NCBI GenBank assembly: GCA_029936315.1
Contig: JAPYTD010000026.1
Coordinates: forward strand, 1 to 58,048
Reading direction: 5' to 3'
Source of the DNA: Planctomycetota bacterium
GTDB lineage: Bacteria > Planctomycetota > UBA1135 > UBA2386
Length of the DNA stretch: 58,048 nucleotides
The notes under the pieces: generated by a model
What the model saw: the letters and a program-made list of their open reading frames with translations, nothing else
Told to the model about the DNA's origin: nothing
Databases searched by the model: none
Shown here: positions 25,523-33,765 of the stretch, in pieces
How positions within the stretch are numbered: the first letter of the stretch is position 1
How the letters are laid out: each line of letters opens with the position of its first letter
Translations under genes and position numbers: made by a program

Positions 25523-26769
25523 GTTCTTCCGAGTCTCAGACAAATGCAGCTGACGGTGCCTCGAACGATGGTTCGGCTGTGGCTTCGACGATTGTGCGGT
25601 TGACGGCGAAAGCGAGCGGCTTTGCTCGCCGCGGTCGGCCGTGGTTGTTCCGCGACGACATCGTCTCCGGCGCGCCGATGCCGCCAAGGCTGGTGCGCGT
25701 ATTGGATGAAAACGGCCGGGACCTCGGTCTCGGCATCACCGGCGCGAGCAAGCTCGCGTTGCGCATGTGTGGCCCGTGGCCCGCGTGCGATGGCGCCGAT
25801 GTGCCAACTCGTGAAGTGTTCTTCCAGGCGCGGCTCGATGCCGCGATCGATGCGCGGGCGGGGCGGCTTGGCCCGGACGATGGTGTGCGCATCGTGCACT
25901 CCGAGAGTGATTGGTTGCCCGGTTTGGTTGTCGATCGCTACGGCGATGTGTTGGTGCTGCAGGTGACCAGCTCGTTTGTGCAGGCCTCGCTCGATGCGAT
26001 TGTGCCCTACCTCGCGGACCGCCTCAGTGCTGGTTCGGTCGTGGCGCGCAACGACGTGCCGACCCGCAAACGTGAAGGCCTCCCGCAAGAAGTCGAGATC
26101 TTGCACGGCACCCGCAAGCTTGAGGTGGCAATCGTCGAAGGCGCCGTGACGCACACGGTGCGGCCGTTGACCGGGCACAAGACGGGCTTCTATCTGGACC
26201 AGCAACCGGCGCGTGCGTTGGTGAAGTCGTTGGCCAAGGGTCGCCGCGTGTTGGATCTGTTCTGCTATCAGGGCGGCTTCGCGCTGCATGCGTTGCGCGG
26301 TGGCGCGACGTCCGCGTTGGCCGTGGATCAATCCGAAGAGGCGTTGGCGCAGGCCGAACTCGATGCGGCGTGCAATCAAGTGACCGGCTTGCAGACGCGG
26401 CGCGGCAATGTGTTCGATGTTGTGCGCGAACTGCGTGAGAAGAACGAGCAGTTTGATCTGATCGTGCTCGACCCACCGGCGTTCGCGAAGTCACGCCGCG
26501 AATTGCCAGGAGCCGAACGGGGCTATCGCGATCTGAATCGCCTGGCACTGCGGTTGTTGGCTCCGAACGGATTCCTGGTGACCTGCACCTGCAGCCACCA
26601 CCTCGACGGGCCGCGATTTGAAGAGCTGGTGCGCCAGGCCTCGGCGGGATTGCCATTCCGCGTGGCGATGCGCAAGCGGCTTGGTGCCGGCGACGACCAT
26701 GCGACCCTGATCACGCATCCCGAGTCCGAGTACCTCAAGGTGCTCCTGATGCAGCGAGTGGGGAAATGA
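25519..26769 (+). CDS. RlmI-type SAM-dependent rRNA (cytosine-5) methyltransferase
   Basis: The 416-residue product has an N-terminal PUA-like domain ([19 protein letters not shown]) and a class I methyltransferase domain. Motifs: [19 protein letters not shown], the [11 protein letters not shown] signature of RlmI/RlmK relatives, SAM motif [20 protein letters not shown] and the N/D-P-P-like [10 protein letters not shown] motif. The C-terminus has the CTCSHHL segment with a catalytic cysteine candidate. It should methylate 23S rRNA (E. coli RlmI modifies C1962). The start GTG 25519 overlaps the TGA of the DUF2911 gene (GTGA). The first ~30 residues are Ser/Ala/Asp-rich linker. Its own TGA overlaps the ATG of thiS. 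RNA target is inferred from family. Confidence 0.85.
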   Translation: MSSSESQTNAADGASNDGSAVASTIVRLTAKASGFARRGRPWLFRDDIVSGAPMPPRLVRVLDENGRDLGLGITGASKLALRMCGPWPACDGADVPTREVFFQARLDAAIDARAGRLGPDDGVRIVHSESDWLPGLVVDRYGDVLVLQVTSSFVQASLDAIVPYLADRLSAGSVVARNDVPTRKREGLPQEVEILHGTRKLEVAIVEGAVTHTVRPLTGHKTGFYLDQQPARALVKSLAKGRRVLDLFCYQGGFALHALRGGATSALAVDQSEEALAQAELDAACNQVTGLQTRRGNVFDVVRELREKNEQFDLIVLDPPAFAKSRRELPGAERGYRDLNRLALRLLAPNGFLVTCTCSHHLDGPRFEELVRQASAGLPFRVAMRKRLGAGDDHATLITHPESEYLKVLLMQRVGK

Positions 26770-26978
26770 ACGAGATCTTGCAGCTGATCGTCAATGGCGA
26801 ACCTCGGGAGGTCGGCGAGGGCACGACGGTGGCCGATCTGGTCGCCGCGCTCGGCCTGAAGCCGCAACAGGTCGCGGTCGAACGCAACAAGGAGATTGTG
26901 CGACGCCCGGATCACGCCGGGACGTTTCTTGAGCACGGCGATGAGCTCGAAGTCGTGGCGTTCTTCGGCGGGGGCTAA
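26766..26978 (+). CDS. thiS: Thiamine biosynthesis sulfur carrier protein ThiS
   Basis: The 70-residue product has the ubiquitin-like ThiS fold pattern ([10 protein letters not shown], then [11 protein letters not shown], then [10 protein letters not shown]) and ends in the Gly-Gly tail (FFGGG) that is thiocarboxylated. It donates sulfur for the thiazole ring of thiamine. The ATG overlaps the RlmI stop, and thiG follows after a 41-bp gap. ThiF, ThiO/H and ThiE are not in the window. Confidence 0.92.
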   Translation: MNEILQLIVNGEPREVGEGTTVADLVAALGLKPQQVAVERNKEIVRRPDHAGTFLEHGDELEVVAFFGGG

Positions 26979-27022
26979 CACTGTCCTTGTCTGGCTCCGG
27001 CTGACGGCGCACGATCGCCTTG

Positions 27023-27811
27023 GTGACGCTCTTGGACCAACCGCTAGTACTCGGATCGCATTCCTTTGACTCCCGCCTGTTCCTCGGAACGGGCAAGTAC
27101 CCGACCATGCAATGCATGGTCGAATCGCTTGAGGTGTCCGGCACCCAATGCGTGACTGTCGCGGTGCGGCGCCTGCAGCTAGGTGTGCCCGAGGGCAAGA
27201 CCCTGCTCGACTACCTGCCGCGTGACAAGTACGTGCTGCTGCCCAATACTGCTGGCTGCTTCGATGCCGATCACGCGGTGCGCACGGCGCGCCTCGGTCG
27301 GGAACTCGGCATCGGCGATCTGGTCAAGCTCGAGGTGTTGGCCGATCCGAAGACCCTGTTGCCCGAGCCGCTCGGTACGCTCGAGGCTGCCAATACGTTG
27401 GTCAAGGAAGGCTTCACGGTGCTCTGCTACACGAGCGACGATCCGGTTTTGGCAAAGCGACTCGAAGATGTTGGCGTGACGTCGGTGATGCCGGCAGGCG
27501 CGCCGATCGGTAGCGGCCAGGGCATTCAGAATCCCAACAACATCCGCATCATCCTCGAGCGTGCCGAAGTGCCGGTTATCGTTGACGCTGGCGTTGGCAC
27601 GGCCAGCGACGTCGCGTTTGCGTTCGAACTCGGTGCCGAAGGGGTGTTACTCAACAGCGGCGTTGCGCTCGCCAAAGAACCGGTGCGCATGGCGCGGGCG
27701 ATGAAGGCGGCAGCCACGGCTGGTCGCGATGCGTTCTTGGCCGGACGCATTCCCAAGAGGCTCTATGCCAGCGCGTCGTCGCCGACGAGCGGTGTGATTG
27801 CGGGCGAATGA
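27023..27811 (+). CDS. thiG: Thiazole synthase ThiG
   Basis: The 262-residue TIM-barrel protein matches Thi[21 protein letters not shown] near the start (the [10 protein letters not shown] signature), [44 protein letters not shown] (the Schiff-base Lys and E/D) and [21 protein letters not shown]. It makes the thiazole phosphate of thiamine from 1-deoxyxylulose 5-phosphate, dehydroglycine and ThiS thiocarboxylate. GTG 27023 is used; TTG 27020 is the alternative. It completes the thiS-thiG pair; the downstream CPBP gene starts 28 bp later. Confidence 0.95.
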   Translation: MTLLDQPLVLGSHSFDSRLFLGTGKYPTMQCMVESLEVSGTQCVTVAVRRLQLGVPEGKTLLDYLPRDKYVLLPNTAGCFDADHAVRTARLGRELGIGDLVKLEVLADPKTLLPEPLGTLEAANTLVKEGFTVLCYTSDDPVLAKRLEDVGVTSVMPAGAPIGSGQGIQNPNNIRIILERAEVPVIVDAGVGTASDVAFAFELGAEGVLLNSGVALAKEPVRMARAMKAAATAGRDAFLAGRIPKRLYASASSPTSGVIAGE

Positions 27812-27839
27812 ACCCACCGAGCAGCAACACAGACTGCCA

Positions 27840-28517
27840 ATGAGCCAAGGCGCTGGGCAAAAGGGTGGCTTCGCGCTGTCGATGGTGACCGTGCGCAGCT
27901 GGCTGTTGTTGTTCGGCGCGATCGCTGGCTTCGTCGCGTTCCTCCGAGTCGACTTCTACTTGGGGGCGATCGCGATGATCGCACTCGTCGCAGTCGCACC
28001 ACCAACTGGCATTAGCCTGCGGCCGGACTTCTGGCGGCCCGGCAAGCTGTGGCCGTCGATTGCGATCTACGTACCGTTTGTGCTGGTGTGGGTCGCGTTC
28101 GCGACCGGCTATCTGCGGCTAGCAGAGTTCCTTGGCCAGCGCGTCGAGCCGCAGGCGCAGCTGCTGCAGTTTGCCAACGGCGAGTTGGCGCACGACATGT
28201 TCTGGCACATGGTTGTGCTCGTTGCCGTGCTCGCGCCGATCACCGAAGAGATCCTGTTTCGGGGCTACTTGTTTGGCGCGCTGAGCACGACGTTGCCGAT
28301 GTGGGCGACGCAGTTGGTCACGGCGGCGCTCTTCGGCCTTGTGCATGGCATCGACCACGCCGTGCCGATTGCCGTGCTCTCCCTCTTGTTCGGCTACCTG
28401 CGGCAGCGCTACCGTTCGCTCTGGCCGGCGATCGTGGCCCACGTCCTGCACAACAGTGTCACGCTGGCGCTGGCCTGTACGTGGCCCGGCCTTTTGGACC
28501 TGTTCTACAACCGATGA
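27840..28517 (+). CDS. CPBP-family intramembrane glutamic endopeptidase
   Basis: The 225-residue membrane protein has about six hydrophobic segments. The CPBP (Abi/CAAX-like) catalytic motifs are present: EEILFRGYLFG (E-E-x-x-x-R), AALFGLVHGIDH (F-x-x-x-H) and AHVLHNS (H-x-x-x-N). These proteases act inside the membrane; in bacteria substrates are mostly unknown, although some mature peptides or confer self-immunity. No bacteriocin gene is nearby, so this is probably a housekeeping-type member. The ATG at 27840 lies 28 bp past thiG and the TGA overlaps the start of the next gene. Confidence 0.85.
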   Translation: MSQGAGQKGGFALSMVTVRSWLLLFGAIAGFVAFLRVDFYLGAIAMIALVAVAPPTGISLRPDFWRPGKLWPSIAIYVPFVLVWVAFATGYLRLAEFLGQRVEPQAQLLQFANGELAHDMFWHMVVLVAVLAPITEEILFRGYLFGALSTTLPMWATQLVTAALFGLVHGIDHAVPIAVLSLLFGYLRQRYRSLWPAIVAHVLHNSVTLALACTWPGLLDLFYNR

Positions 28518-29086
28518 GCGACAACAAGCCCAGCCGCTATCCGCCGAAAGACCCTGCAGGCCGCGAGTTCAAGGTCTACCCCGACATGGTCGGCCGCTTC
28601 GCGCGGCGTGGCGAAGCGATGATCGCCGACAACGCGACCGTGGTCGGTGACGTGCGCTTGGCCAAAGACGTCGGCATCTGGTTTGGCGTCACCATTCGCG
28701 GCGATGACAGTTCGATCACGATCGGGGAAGGTTCCAACGTGCAGGACAACTCGTGCATCCACGTCGACGTCGGCGCGCCGCTCACCATCGGTCGCGGCGT
28801 CACAATCGGACACTGCGTCACGCTGCATGGCGTCGAAGTAGGCGATTACAGTCTGATCGGCATGGGCTCGATCATTCTCGGCGGAGCTCGGATCGGCGAA
28901 TACTCGTTGATCGGGGCCGGTGCGTTGGTCAAAGAGAACGCGGTGATCCCGCCGCGCTCGGTAGTGCTCGGCATGCCGGGCAAGATCGTGCGCCAGGTCA
29001 CAGACGAAGAGATGGTTGGCATGCGATGGCGCGCTGAGCATTACGTCGAGCGGGCCCGGACCTATCTCGCCGGCTACCCGGCCTGA
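28514..29086 (+). CDS. Gamma-class carbonic anhydrase family protein
   Basis: The 190-residue left-handed beta-helix protein has hexapeptide repeats (TVVGDVRLAKDVGIWFGVTI, then SITIGEGSNVQDNS and so on). The three histidines of the gamma-CA zinc site are present in CIHVD, TIGHCVTLHG (two). It therefore can hydrate CO2 or bind a metal at a trimer interface; many relatives (YrdA, CaiE) have weak or no measured activity. The ATG overlaps the CPBP stop (ATGA). A 15-bp tandem duplication covers the last residues and the stop. Confidence 0.85.
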   Translation: MSDNKPSRYPPKDPAGREFKVYPDMVGRFARRGEAMIADNATVVGDVRLAKDVGIWFGVTIRGDDSSITIGEGSNVQDNSCIHVDVGAPLTIGRGVTIGHCVTLHGVEVGDYSLIGMGSIILGGARIGEYSLIGAGALVKENAVIPPRSVVLGMPGKIVRQVTDEEMVGMRWRAEHYVERARTYLAGYPA

Positions 29087-29110
29087 GGTTGCAAAGCCTG
29101 AGGTTGCAAA
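29081..29110. repeat. Exact 15-bp tandem duplication across the carbonic-anhydrase stop
   Basis: gcctgaggttgcaaa at 29081-29095 is repeated exactly at 29096-29110. The first copy contains the TGA stop of the gene, the second is entirely in the spacer. Confidence 0.9.
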
Positions 29111-29411
29111 ATGGAAGAGCTGTTGCAACGGGCCTTCGGGGGTTGCTCGTTCTCGAACCACTTCCTTTCGGCTTTGCCATTGTCCCCAGCCATAGCCGCC
29201 ACCCATCCTGTCCTCACCGTCTGCGAATCTCGGCGCAATTTTACATGTCCCGGATGTCCCGGTGTTATCGGTGTCTTGCTCTAGTCGGTGCCCCACGTCT
29301 CACATGGGGATTGCGGCGCGGCGAGCAGCGCGTTAGGTGTGCTACTCTGCTTCGGTGAGTTTGCTACTCTGCTCTCGGTGAGCCACTGGGTAGCTCCCTC
29401 CTGTCATCGTT
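29087..29411. other. Intergenic region, 325 bp, no gene seen
   Basis: No convincing coding frame lies between the gamma-CA and FG-GAP genes. It contains the second copy of a 15-bp duplication at its left end and a 21-22-bp imperfect duplication at its right end. The promoter for the lipoprotein gene should lie here, but no clear -35/-10 pair could be picked by eye. Confidence 0.6.
29340..29382. repeat. Imperfect 21-bp tandem duplication upstream of the FG-GAP gene
   Basis: tgctactctgcttcggtgag at about 29340-29359 is repeated with one inserted base at 29362-29382 (tgctactctgctctcggtga...). It ends about 30 bp before the start codon at 29412. Confidence 0.75.
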
Positions 29412-31628
29412 ATGAACAAGCTCGTTTCTCGTTCTTCTACCATCCTCTTGGTCGCAATGTCCGCCGGTTGCGCGCGCCACTCCGGGGATATCGCCACCGT
29501 CACCAACACCAACTCCTCCCCGGCGTTCGAGACGCGTATCGAAATCGACACGGGTTCCGACACCCACGCGGATTATTGCGTCGCCGACTTCACCGGTGAT
29601 GGCGTGCTCGACATGGCTGTCATCAGCCTGACGGGCGAACTGCGCGTCCTGGTCGGCAATGGTGCGAGCTTTGTCGAGAGTCAGGCACTGCAGATCGGTG
29701 GCATTCCCATCTGGATGGCTGCTGCCGACTTCGATGGCGATGGCGACCAAGACCTGGTCATAGTGCGCAGCAACGCCGACGAAACCGGCCTGTGGCGCAA
29801 TGACGGTTCCGGTGGCTTCTCGATGGCCGGCACACTCAACGTCGGCACCGATGCACTGGCGGTTTCGGTCGGTGACCTCAACGGCGACGGTATCCCCGAC
29901 GTCGCCGTCTCGCGGCCTTCGACGCCCGAGATCATTGTTGGTTATAGCGATGGCCAACTCGGCTTTGCTTCGCAGCAGCAGCTGACGCTCCCCGGCGGTG
30001 GCACGGCGTTCAATCTTGTGATCGGCGATGCCAATCGGGACAACTCCAACGACCTCGTTGTTGCGGATACCGGCTTTTCGCGCCTCGTCATCTATGAGGG
30101 CACGTCGAGCACGGGCCTTGGTGCCGACCTCTGCGAACTGTCCGTTGCCGGCACTCCTGGTGCGGTCACGTTTGGTGACATGAATGGCGATGGCTTGGAC
30201 GACATGGTGGTCTCCGCCTTTACCGCCAACCGGTTTGTGGTCATTACCGAGATCTTCGAATCGAATCCTCTGACCGGAGGCGTTGGCATTCCGGTCTGCA
30301 CGTTCTCGTCGTTTGATATCGATGTGCCGGCGCAACCGACGTTGGCCAAGGTTGGCGACGTGACCGGCGATGGCATCAACGACCTGGTCGCGTGCCTCGG
30401 CTTCAGCGCCAGCATCTGTGTTGCGACCGGCGTCGCGGACAATGCAATCGGCGACTTGGTCTTGTTTGACTCGACCGGTTTGCCGCTGCGCCCATTCATC
30501 GGCCGCTTTGACGACAACAACAGCAACGACGTCTTCGCACTTTCCGGTAACGGCAACCGCGTCAACCTGTGGTTGGGTCGTGATGCCGGTCCGCTCGCAG
30601 GTGCCCGCAACTATGCTTCGGGTCTTCTTTCCGCGTCGTGGCTCGAGGGTGCCGACTTCGACTTGGACGGCGACTTCGAAGTCGTGACTGGCAGCAAGGC
30701 GGAGTCCGACTTGGCGATCATGGGTGGCAACGGCGAACTGAGCCTCGAAGAGACCATCGACGTCGGCGAAAATGTCTACCAGATCAAGGCCGCAGACCTC
30801 GACCTCGACGGTCTTGTCGACCTGGTCGTCGGTGTGTCAGGCGGCATCAAGATCTTGCGCAACACTTCGACTCCTGGCAGCTACAGCTTCGAGGTATTGC
30901 CGGTTTCGCCGACGACGATCGGCTCGGGCAGCTACCCGTTCGGCATCGAGGTCGGTGACTTTGATAGCGACGGCGACCAGGACATCACCATCTGCGATTA
31001 CGTCGGTGGTGGTGTGCACCTCGTGCTAGGCACGCCGACGCCGTTTGCCTACGAGCCTGATATCATCATCAACGTTGGTGGTGGTCCGGTCGACATCGTC
31101 GCCGCGGACTTCACCGGAGATGGCCTGCAGGACTTCGCGGTTTCGCGCGACCACCAGTCGGATATCGCGATTCTGCGCAACGATGGTAACAACCAATACG
31201 TCGAGTCGATGGCAGTGCCTGTTGGCCAGTCGCCGAAGTACCTGGTCACGTCGGACTTCAATAACGACGGTCGTGCCGACCTCGTAGTCAGCAACGCCGT
31301 GTCGGGTTCGGTCTCGGTGTTGTTTGGCACCGAAAATGGCTTCACCGGCAACGACTTTGCGGCCGGCCTCTCGCCGACGGCGTTGTTGGCCCGCGACCTG
31401 ACCGGTGACGGCATTGTCGATATCCTGGTCGCCTCGCTCGTCAGCGGCGACTTCCGCGTCCTGGTCGGCGATGGCCAAGGCGGCTTCCCGCTATTACCGT
31501 CGTTCGCCGGCACGTTGGGTGCCAGTGACGCCGTTTTGCAAGACATGGATGGCGATGGCCTACCTGAACTCTTGGTTTCTAGTCTCATCACCGATCGCGT
31601 ATCGTTGGTTCGCAACATTCGTCAGTAG
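29412..31628 (+). CDS. FG-GAP/VCBS-repeat lipoprotein (integrin alpha-like beta-propeller)
   Basis: The 738-residue product starts with a lipoprotein-type signal (STILLVAMSAGC, cleavage before Cys20-21). At least a dozen FG-GAP units follow. Each carries a Ca2+-binding loop, for example DFTGDGVLDMAV, DFDGDGDQDLVIV, DLNGDGIPDVAV, DMNGDGLDDMVV, DVTGDGINDLVAC, DFDSDGDQDITIC, DFTGDGLQDFAV, DFNNDGRADLVV and DMDGDGLPELLV. This arrangement gives a pair of beta-propellers, probably on the outer surface, where such proteins mediate adhesion or cell-cell contact in Planctomycetota. No enzymatic domain is seen. It stands alone on the plus strand; the nucleotidyltransferase gene begins 55 bp later. Confidence 0.85.
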   Translation: MNKLVSRSSTILLVAMSAGCARHSGDIATVTNTNSSPAFETRIEIDTGSDTHADYCVADFTGDGVLDMAVISLTGELRVLVGNGASFVESQALQIGGIPIWMAAADFDGDGDQDLVIVRSNADETGLWRNDGSGGFSMAGTLNVGTDALAVSVGDLNGDGIPDVAVSRPSTPEIIVGYSDGQLGFASQQQLTLPGGGTAFNLVIGDANRDNSNDLVVADTGFSRLVIYEGTSSTGLGADLCELSVAGTPGAVTFGDMNGDGLDDMVVSAFTANRFVVITEIFESNPLTGGVGIPVCTFSSFDIDVPAQPTLAKVGDVTGDGINDLVACLGFSASICVATGVADNAIGDLVLFDSTGLPLRPFIGRFDDNNSNDVFALSGNGNRVNLWLGRDAGPLAGARNYASGLLSASWLEGADFDLDGDFEVVTGSKAESDLAIMGGNGELSLEETIDVGENVYQIKAADLDLDGLVDLVVGVSGGIKILRNTSTPGSYSFEVLPVSPTTIGSGSYPFGIEVGDFDSDGDQDITICDYVGGGVHLVLGTPTPFAYEPDIIINVGGGPVDIVAADFTGDGLQDFAVSRDHQSDIAILRNDGNNQYVESMAVPVGQSPKYLVTSDFNNDGRADLVVSNAVSGSVSVLFGTENGFTGNDFAAGLSPTALLARDLTGDGIVDILVASLVSGDFRVLVGDGQGGFPLLPSFAGTLGASDAVLQDMDGDGLPELLVSSLITDRVSLVRNIRQ

Positions 31629-31683
31629 AACCTCTCTCAAGCAGGCCTGACGCGCAGCAACCTCGAACCAAACCGGACCTCTT

Positions 31684-32631
31684 GTGACTGACGACTTGAT
31701 GGGGGTGATCCTTGCCGCGGGCAAGGGCACCCGAATGCGACCATTCTCAGAGCATTGGCCCAAGCCGATCCTGCCAGTGCTGAACAAGCCGTTGATGGCG
31801 TTCCAACTGGAGATGATGGCGGGCATGGGCATTCGCGACGTCGTCGTCGTGATTGGCCACCTCGGCCACGAGGTCGTGCGCGTGCTCGGTGACGGCTCCG
31901 ACTATGGCGTCGCGATCAACTACGTAGAGCAGGAGGAGATGCTCGGCATCGCCCACGCGGTCTCTCGACTCGAGGCCCATGTGGACCGTTCGTTCTTCCT
32001 GTTCCTCGGCGACATCTTCTTTGTCACCGAGAACCTTGCGGACATGAAGACGCGCTTTGTAGAAGCCGAACTCGGTGGCGTGCTGGCGTGCAAGCGCGAG
32101 CCGGATCTCGAGGCGATGAAGCGTAACTTCGCGGTGATCGCCGGTGACGATGGCGTGGTCAGCCGCGTCGTCGAGAAGCCACGCCACCCGCGCACTGACC
32201 TGAAGGGCTGCGGCATCTACTTGTTTGACCAGTCGTTCTTCGACGCCGTTCGACGCACGCCGCGCACCGCCCTGCGCAACGAATACGAGATCACGGACTC
32301 GATCCAGATCTTCCTCGATGACGGCTACAAGGTCGAAGCTGCGGAGGTTGTCAAGGCCGACATGAACGTCAGCTACCCAAGCGACCTTCTCGAACTCAAC
32401 CTGTTGCTGTTGCAGCAGAGCGGCCAAGGCGAGCTGATTGCCCCCGACGTTGCGCGTGGCAAGGACGTCAGCCTCGTGCGAACCGTTGCGATGGCAGGAG
32501 CCAAGATTGGGGACGGTGCGCAATTGGAAGAGTGCCTGTTGTTCCCCGGCGCCAAGGTGCCAGCGGGCCGCATCCGCCGCCGCTCGATCTTCACTGCCGA
32601 CAGTGAAATCCGCTGCGAGCCGGAAGCCTAG
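31684..32631 (+). CDS. Sugar-1-phosphate nucleotidyltransferase
   Basis: The 315-residue product has the GT-A nucleotidyltransferase signature VILAAGKGTRMRPFSEHWPK (nucleotide-binding loop with the catalytic Lys in P-K), then VLNKPLMAFQLEMM, YVEQEEMLGIAHAV (EQ-x-x-x-x-G-T/I-A-H), FFLFLGDIFF (the D of the metal site) and VEKPRHP. The C-terminus shows an incomplete hexapeptide region (GAKIGDGAQLEECLLFPGAKV). It resembles glucose-1-phosphate thymidylyl-/UTP-transferases, making an NDP-sugar for surface glycans. The nucleotide and sugar cannot be told from sequence by eye. GTG start at 31684. Confidence 0.85.
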   Translation: MTDDLMGVILAAGKGTRMRPFSEHWPKPILPVLNKPLMAFQLEMMAGMGIRDVVVVIGHLGHEVVRVLGDGSDYGVAINYVEQEEMLGIAHAVSRLEAHVDRSFFLFLGDIFFVTENLADMKTRFVEAELGGVLACKREPDLEAMKRNFAVIAGDDGVVSRVVEKPRHPRTDLKGCGIYLFDQSFFDAVRRTPRTALRNEYEITDSIQIFLDDGYKVEAAEVVKADMNVSYPSDLLELNLLLLQQSGQGELIAPDVARGKDVSLVRTVAMAGAKIGDGAQLEECLLFPGAKVPAGRIRRRSIFTADSEIRCEPEA

Positions 32632-32837
32632 TTCCGCGAGAGGCGCCCTAGTTGCGCGTCGCAAGCGCGCGCAACTGCAAGAGAACATTGCTCGCATACA
32701 GAAGATGACGCAGGGCAAGTTCGCGCGCCTTCGCATCCTCGCAAACTCGCGACTTCAGGGCGTTTCTGTCACAACCTGCCGACCTGCTCGGGCGAGGGCC
32801 GTGGCAAGTAGCGCGTGAGGGGCGTAGAACGGTGACC

Positions 32838-33677
32838 ATGCTGCCGGCGACTGCATCCCTGTCGTATGAGAACAAACTCGCGCATCTGCGTGAGCAGTTG
32901 GCGGCGTTGCCCGGAGCGGTGGTTGCGTTCTCGGCCGGCGTGGATTCGACGGCGTTGCTGCACGCGTGCCATGACGTGCTTGGCGATCGCGCCGTGGCGG
33001 TGACCGCAGACTCGCCGTCGCTGCCGCGCAGCGAACTGCAGGAGGCGCAAGCCCTCGCGCTCGACATTGGCGTACGTCACGTTGTGCTGCCGACCGACGA
33101 GTTGTCGCGTGCGGGCTATCGCGAGAACGCCGGCGATCGTTGCTACCACTGCAAGAAGGAACTGTTCGTCACGGTTGCCGAACAACGCAGCGCAATTGCA
33201 CCGCCCGACTGGACGGTCGTATACGGAGCGATCACCGATGACCTTGGCGATCACCGCCCGGGTCAGGTCGCAGCCAAAGAACACCACGTGTTGGCGCCGC
33301 TACTGGATTCGGGTTTTAGCAAGTTGGACGTGCGCCGCTACAGCCGCGACGCTGGCCTCAAGAACGCGGACAAGCCGAGCTTCGCCTGCTTGTCGTCGCG
33401 CGTTCCCTATGGCACGGCGATCGATCGCGAGCTGCTCGGCAAGATCGAACGTGCCGAAGCGGTCTTGCGCGCGCATGGCTTCCGCCAGTTCCGTGTCCGG
33501 CACCACGACAACGTGGCGCGCATTGAGGTCGGGCCGGATGAACTGGTTCGCGCCTTCGAGATGCGCGAAGTGCTCGGTCGCGACGTGCAGGCGACGGGCT
33601 ACAAGTTTGTTGCGATCGACGTGTTTGGCTACCGCTCGGGTGCGATGAATACGCTGTTGGAGCGTCCTAGCACCTAG
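32838..33677 (+). CDS. larE: ATP-dependent sacrificial sulfur transferase LarE
   Basis: The 279-residue product has the PP-loop SAGVDSTALL (SGGxDS-type), the DRCYHCKKELF segment and the sacrificial-cysteine region KPSFACLSSRVPYG, i.e. the C-L-x-S-R-x-P-Y-G context of the Cys that donates sulfur in Lactobacillus LarE. LarE makes the nickel-pincer cofactor with LarB and LarC, used by lactate racemase and related enzymes. Neither larB nor larC is adjacent here. A GTG at 32832 is in frame and gives two extra residues. A 7-bp-stem hairpin lies 39 bp past the stop. Confidence 0.88.
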   Translation: MLPATASLSYENKLAHLREQLAALPGAVVAFSAGVDSTALLHACHDVLGDRAVAVTADSPSLPRSELQEAQALALDIGVRHVVLPTDELSRAGYRENAGDRCYHCKKELFVTVAEQRSAIAPPDWTVVYGAITDDLGDHRPGQVAAKEHHVLAPLLDSGFSKLDVRRYSRDAGLKNADKPSFACLSSRVPYGTAIDRELLGKIERAEAVLRAHGFRQFRVRHHDNVARIEVGPDELVRAFEMREVLGRDVQATGYKFVAIDVFGYRSGAMNTLLERPST

Positions 33678-33715
33678 AACGGCAAGCAGAACTAGTCCGC
33701 GTGCCTGAGCGAAGT

Positions 33716-33733
33716 GGCAGCAGCAGTGCTGCC
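33716..33733 (+). terminator. Possible intrinsic terminator after larE
   Basis: ggcagca (33716-33722) pairs perfectly with tgctgcc (33727-33733) around a 4-base loop. The following bases (ATGTTTGCG) have only a short T run, so termination strength is doubtful. Confidence 0.35.
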
Positions 33734-33765
33734 ATGTTTGCGGGGGCGGTGCTACTGTCCGGATC

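Noticed and set aside
27840-28517. CPBP protease as part of a bacteriocin or phage-defence island
   Set aside because: No peptide precursor, ABC exporter or other defence gene is adjacent; neighbours are metabolic genes.
32632-32837. Minus-strand helical frame in the spacer before larE
   Set aside because: It has no ATG, GTG or TTG start in frame and only about 40 codons; probably chance.
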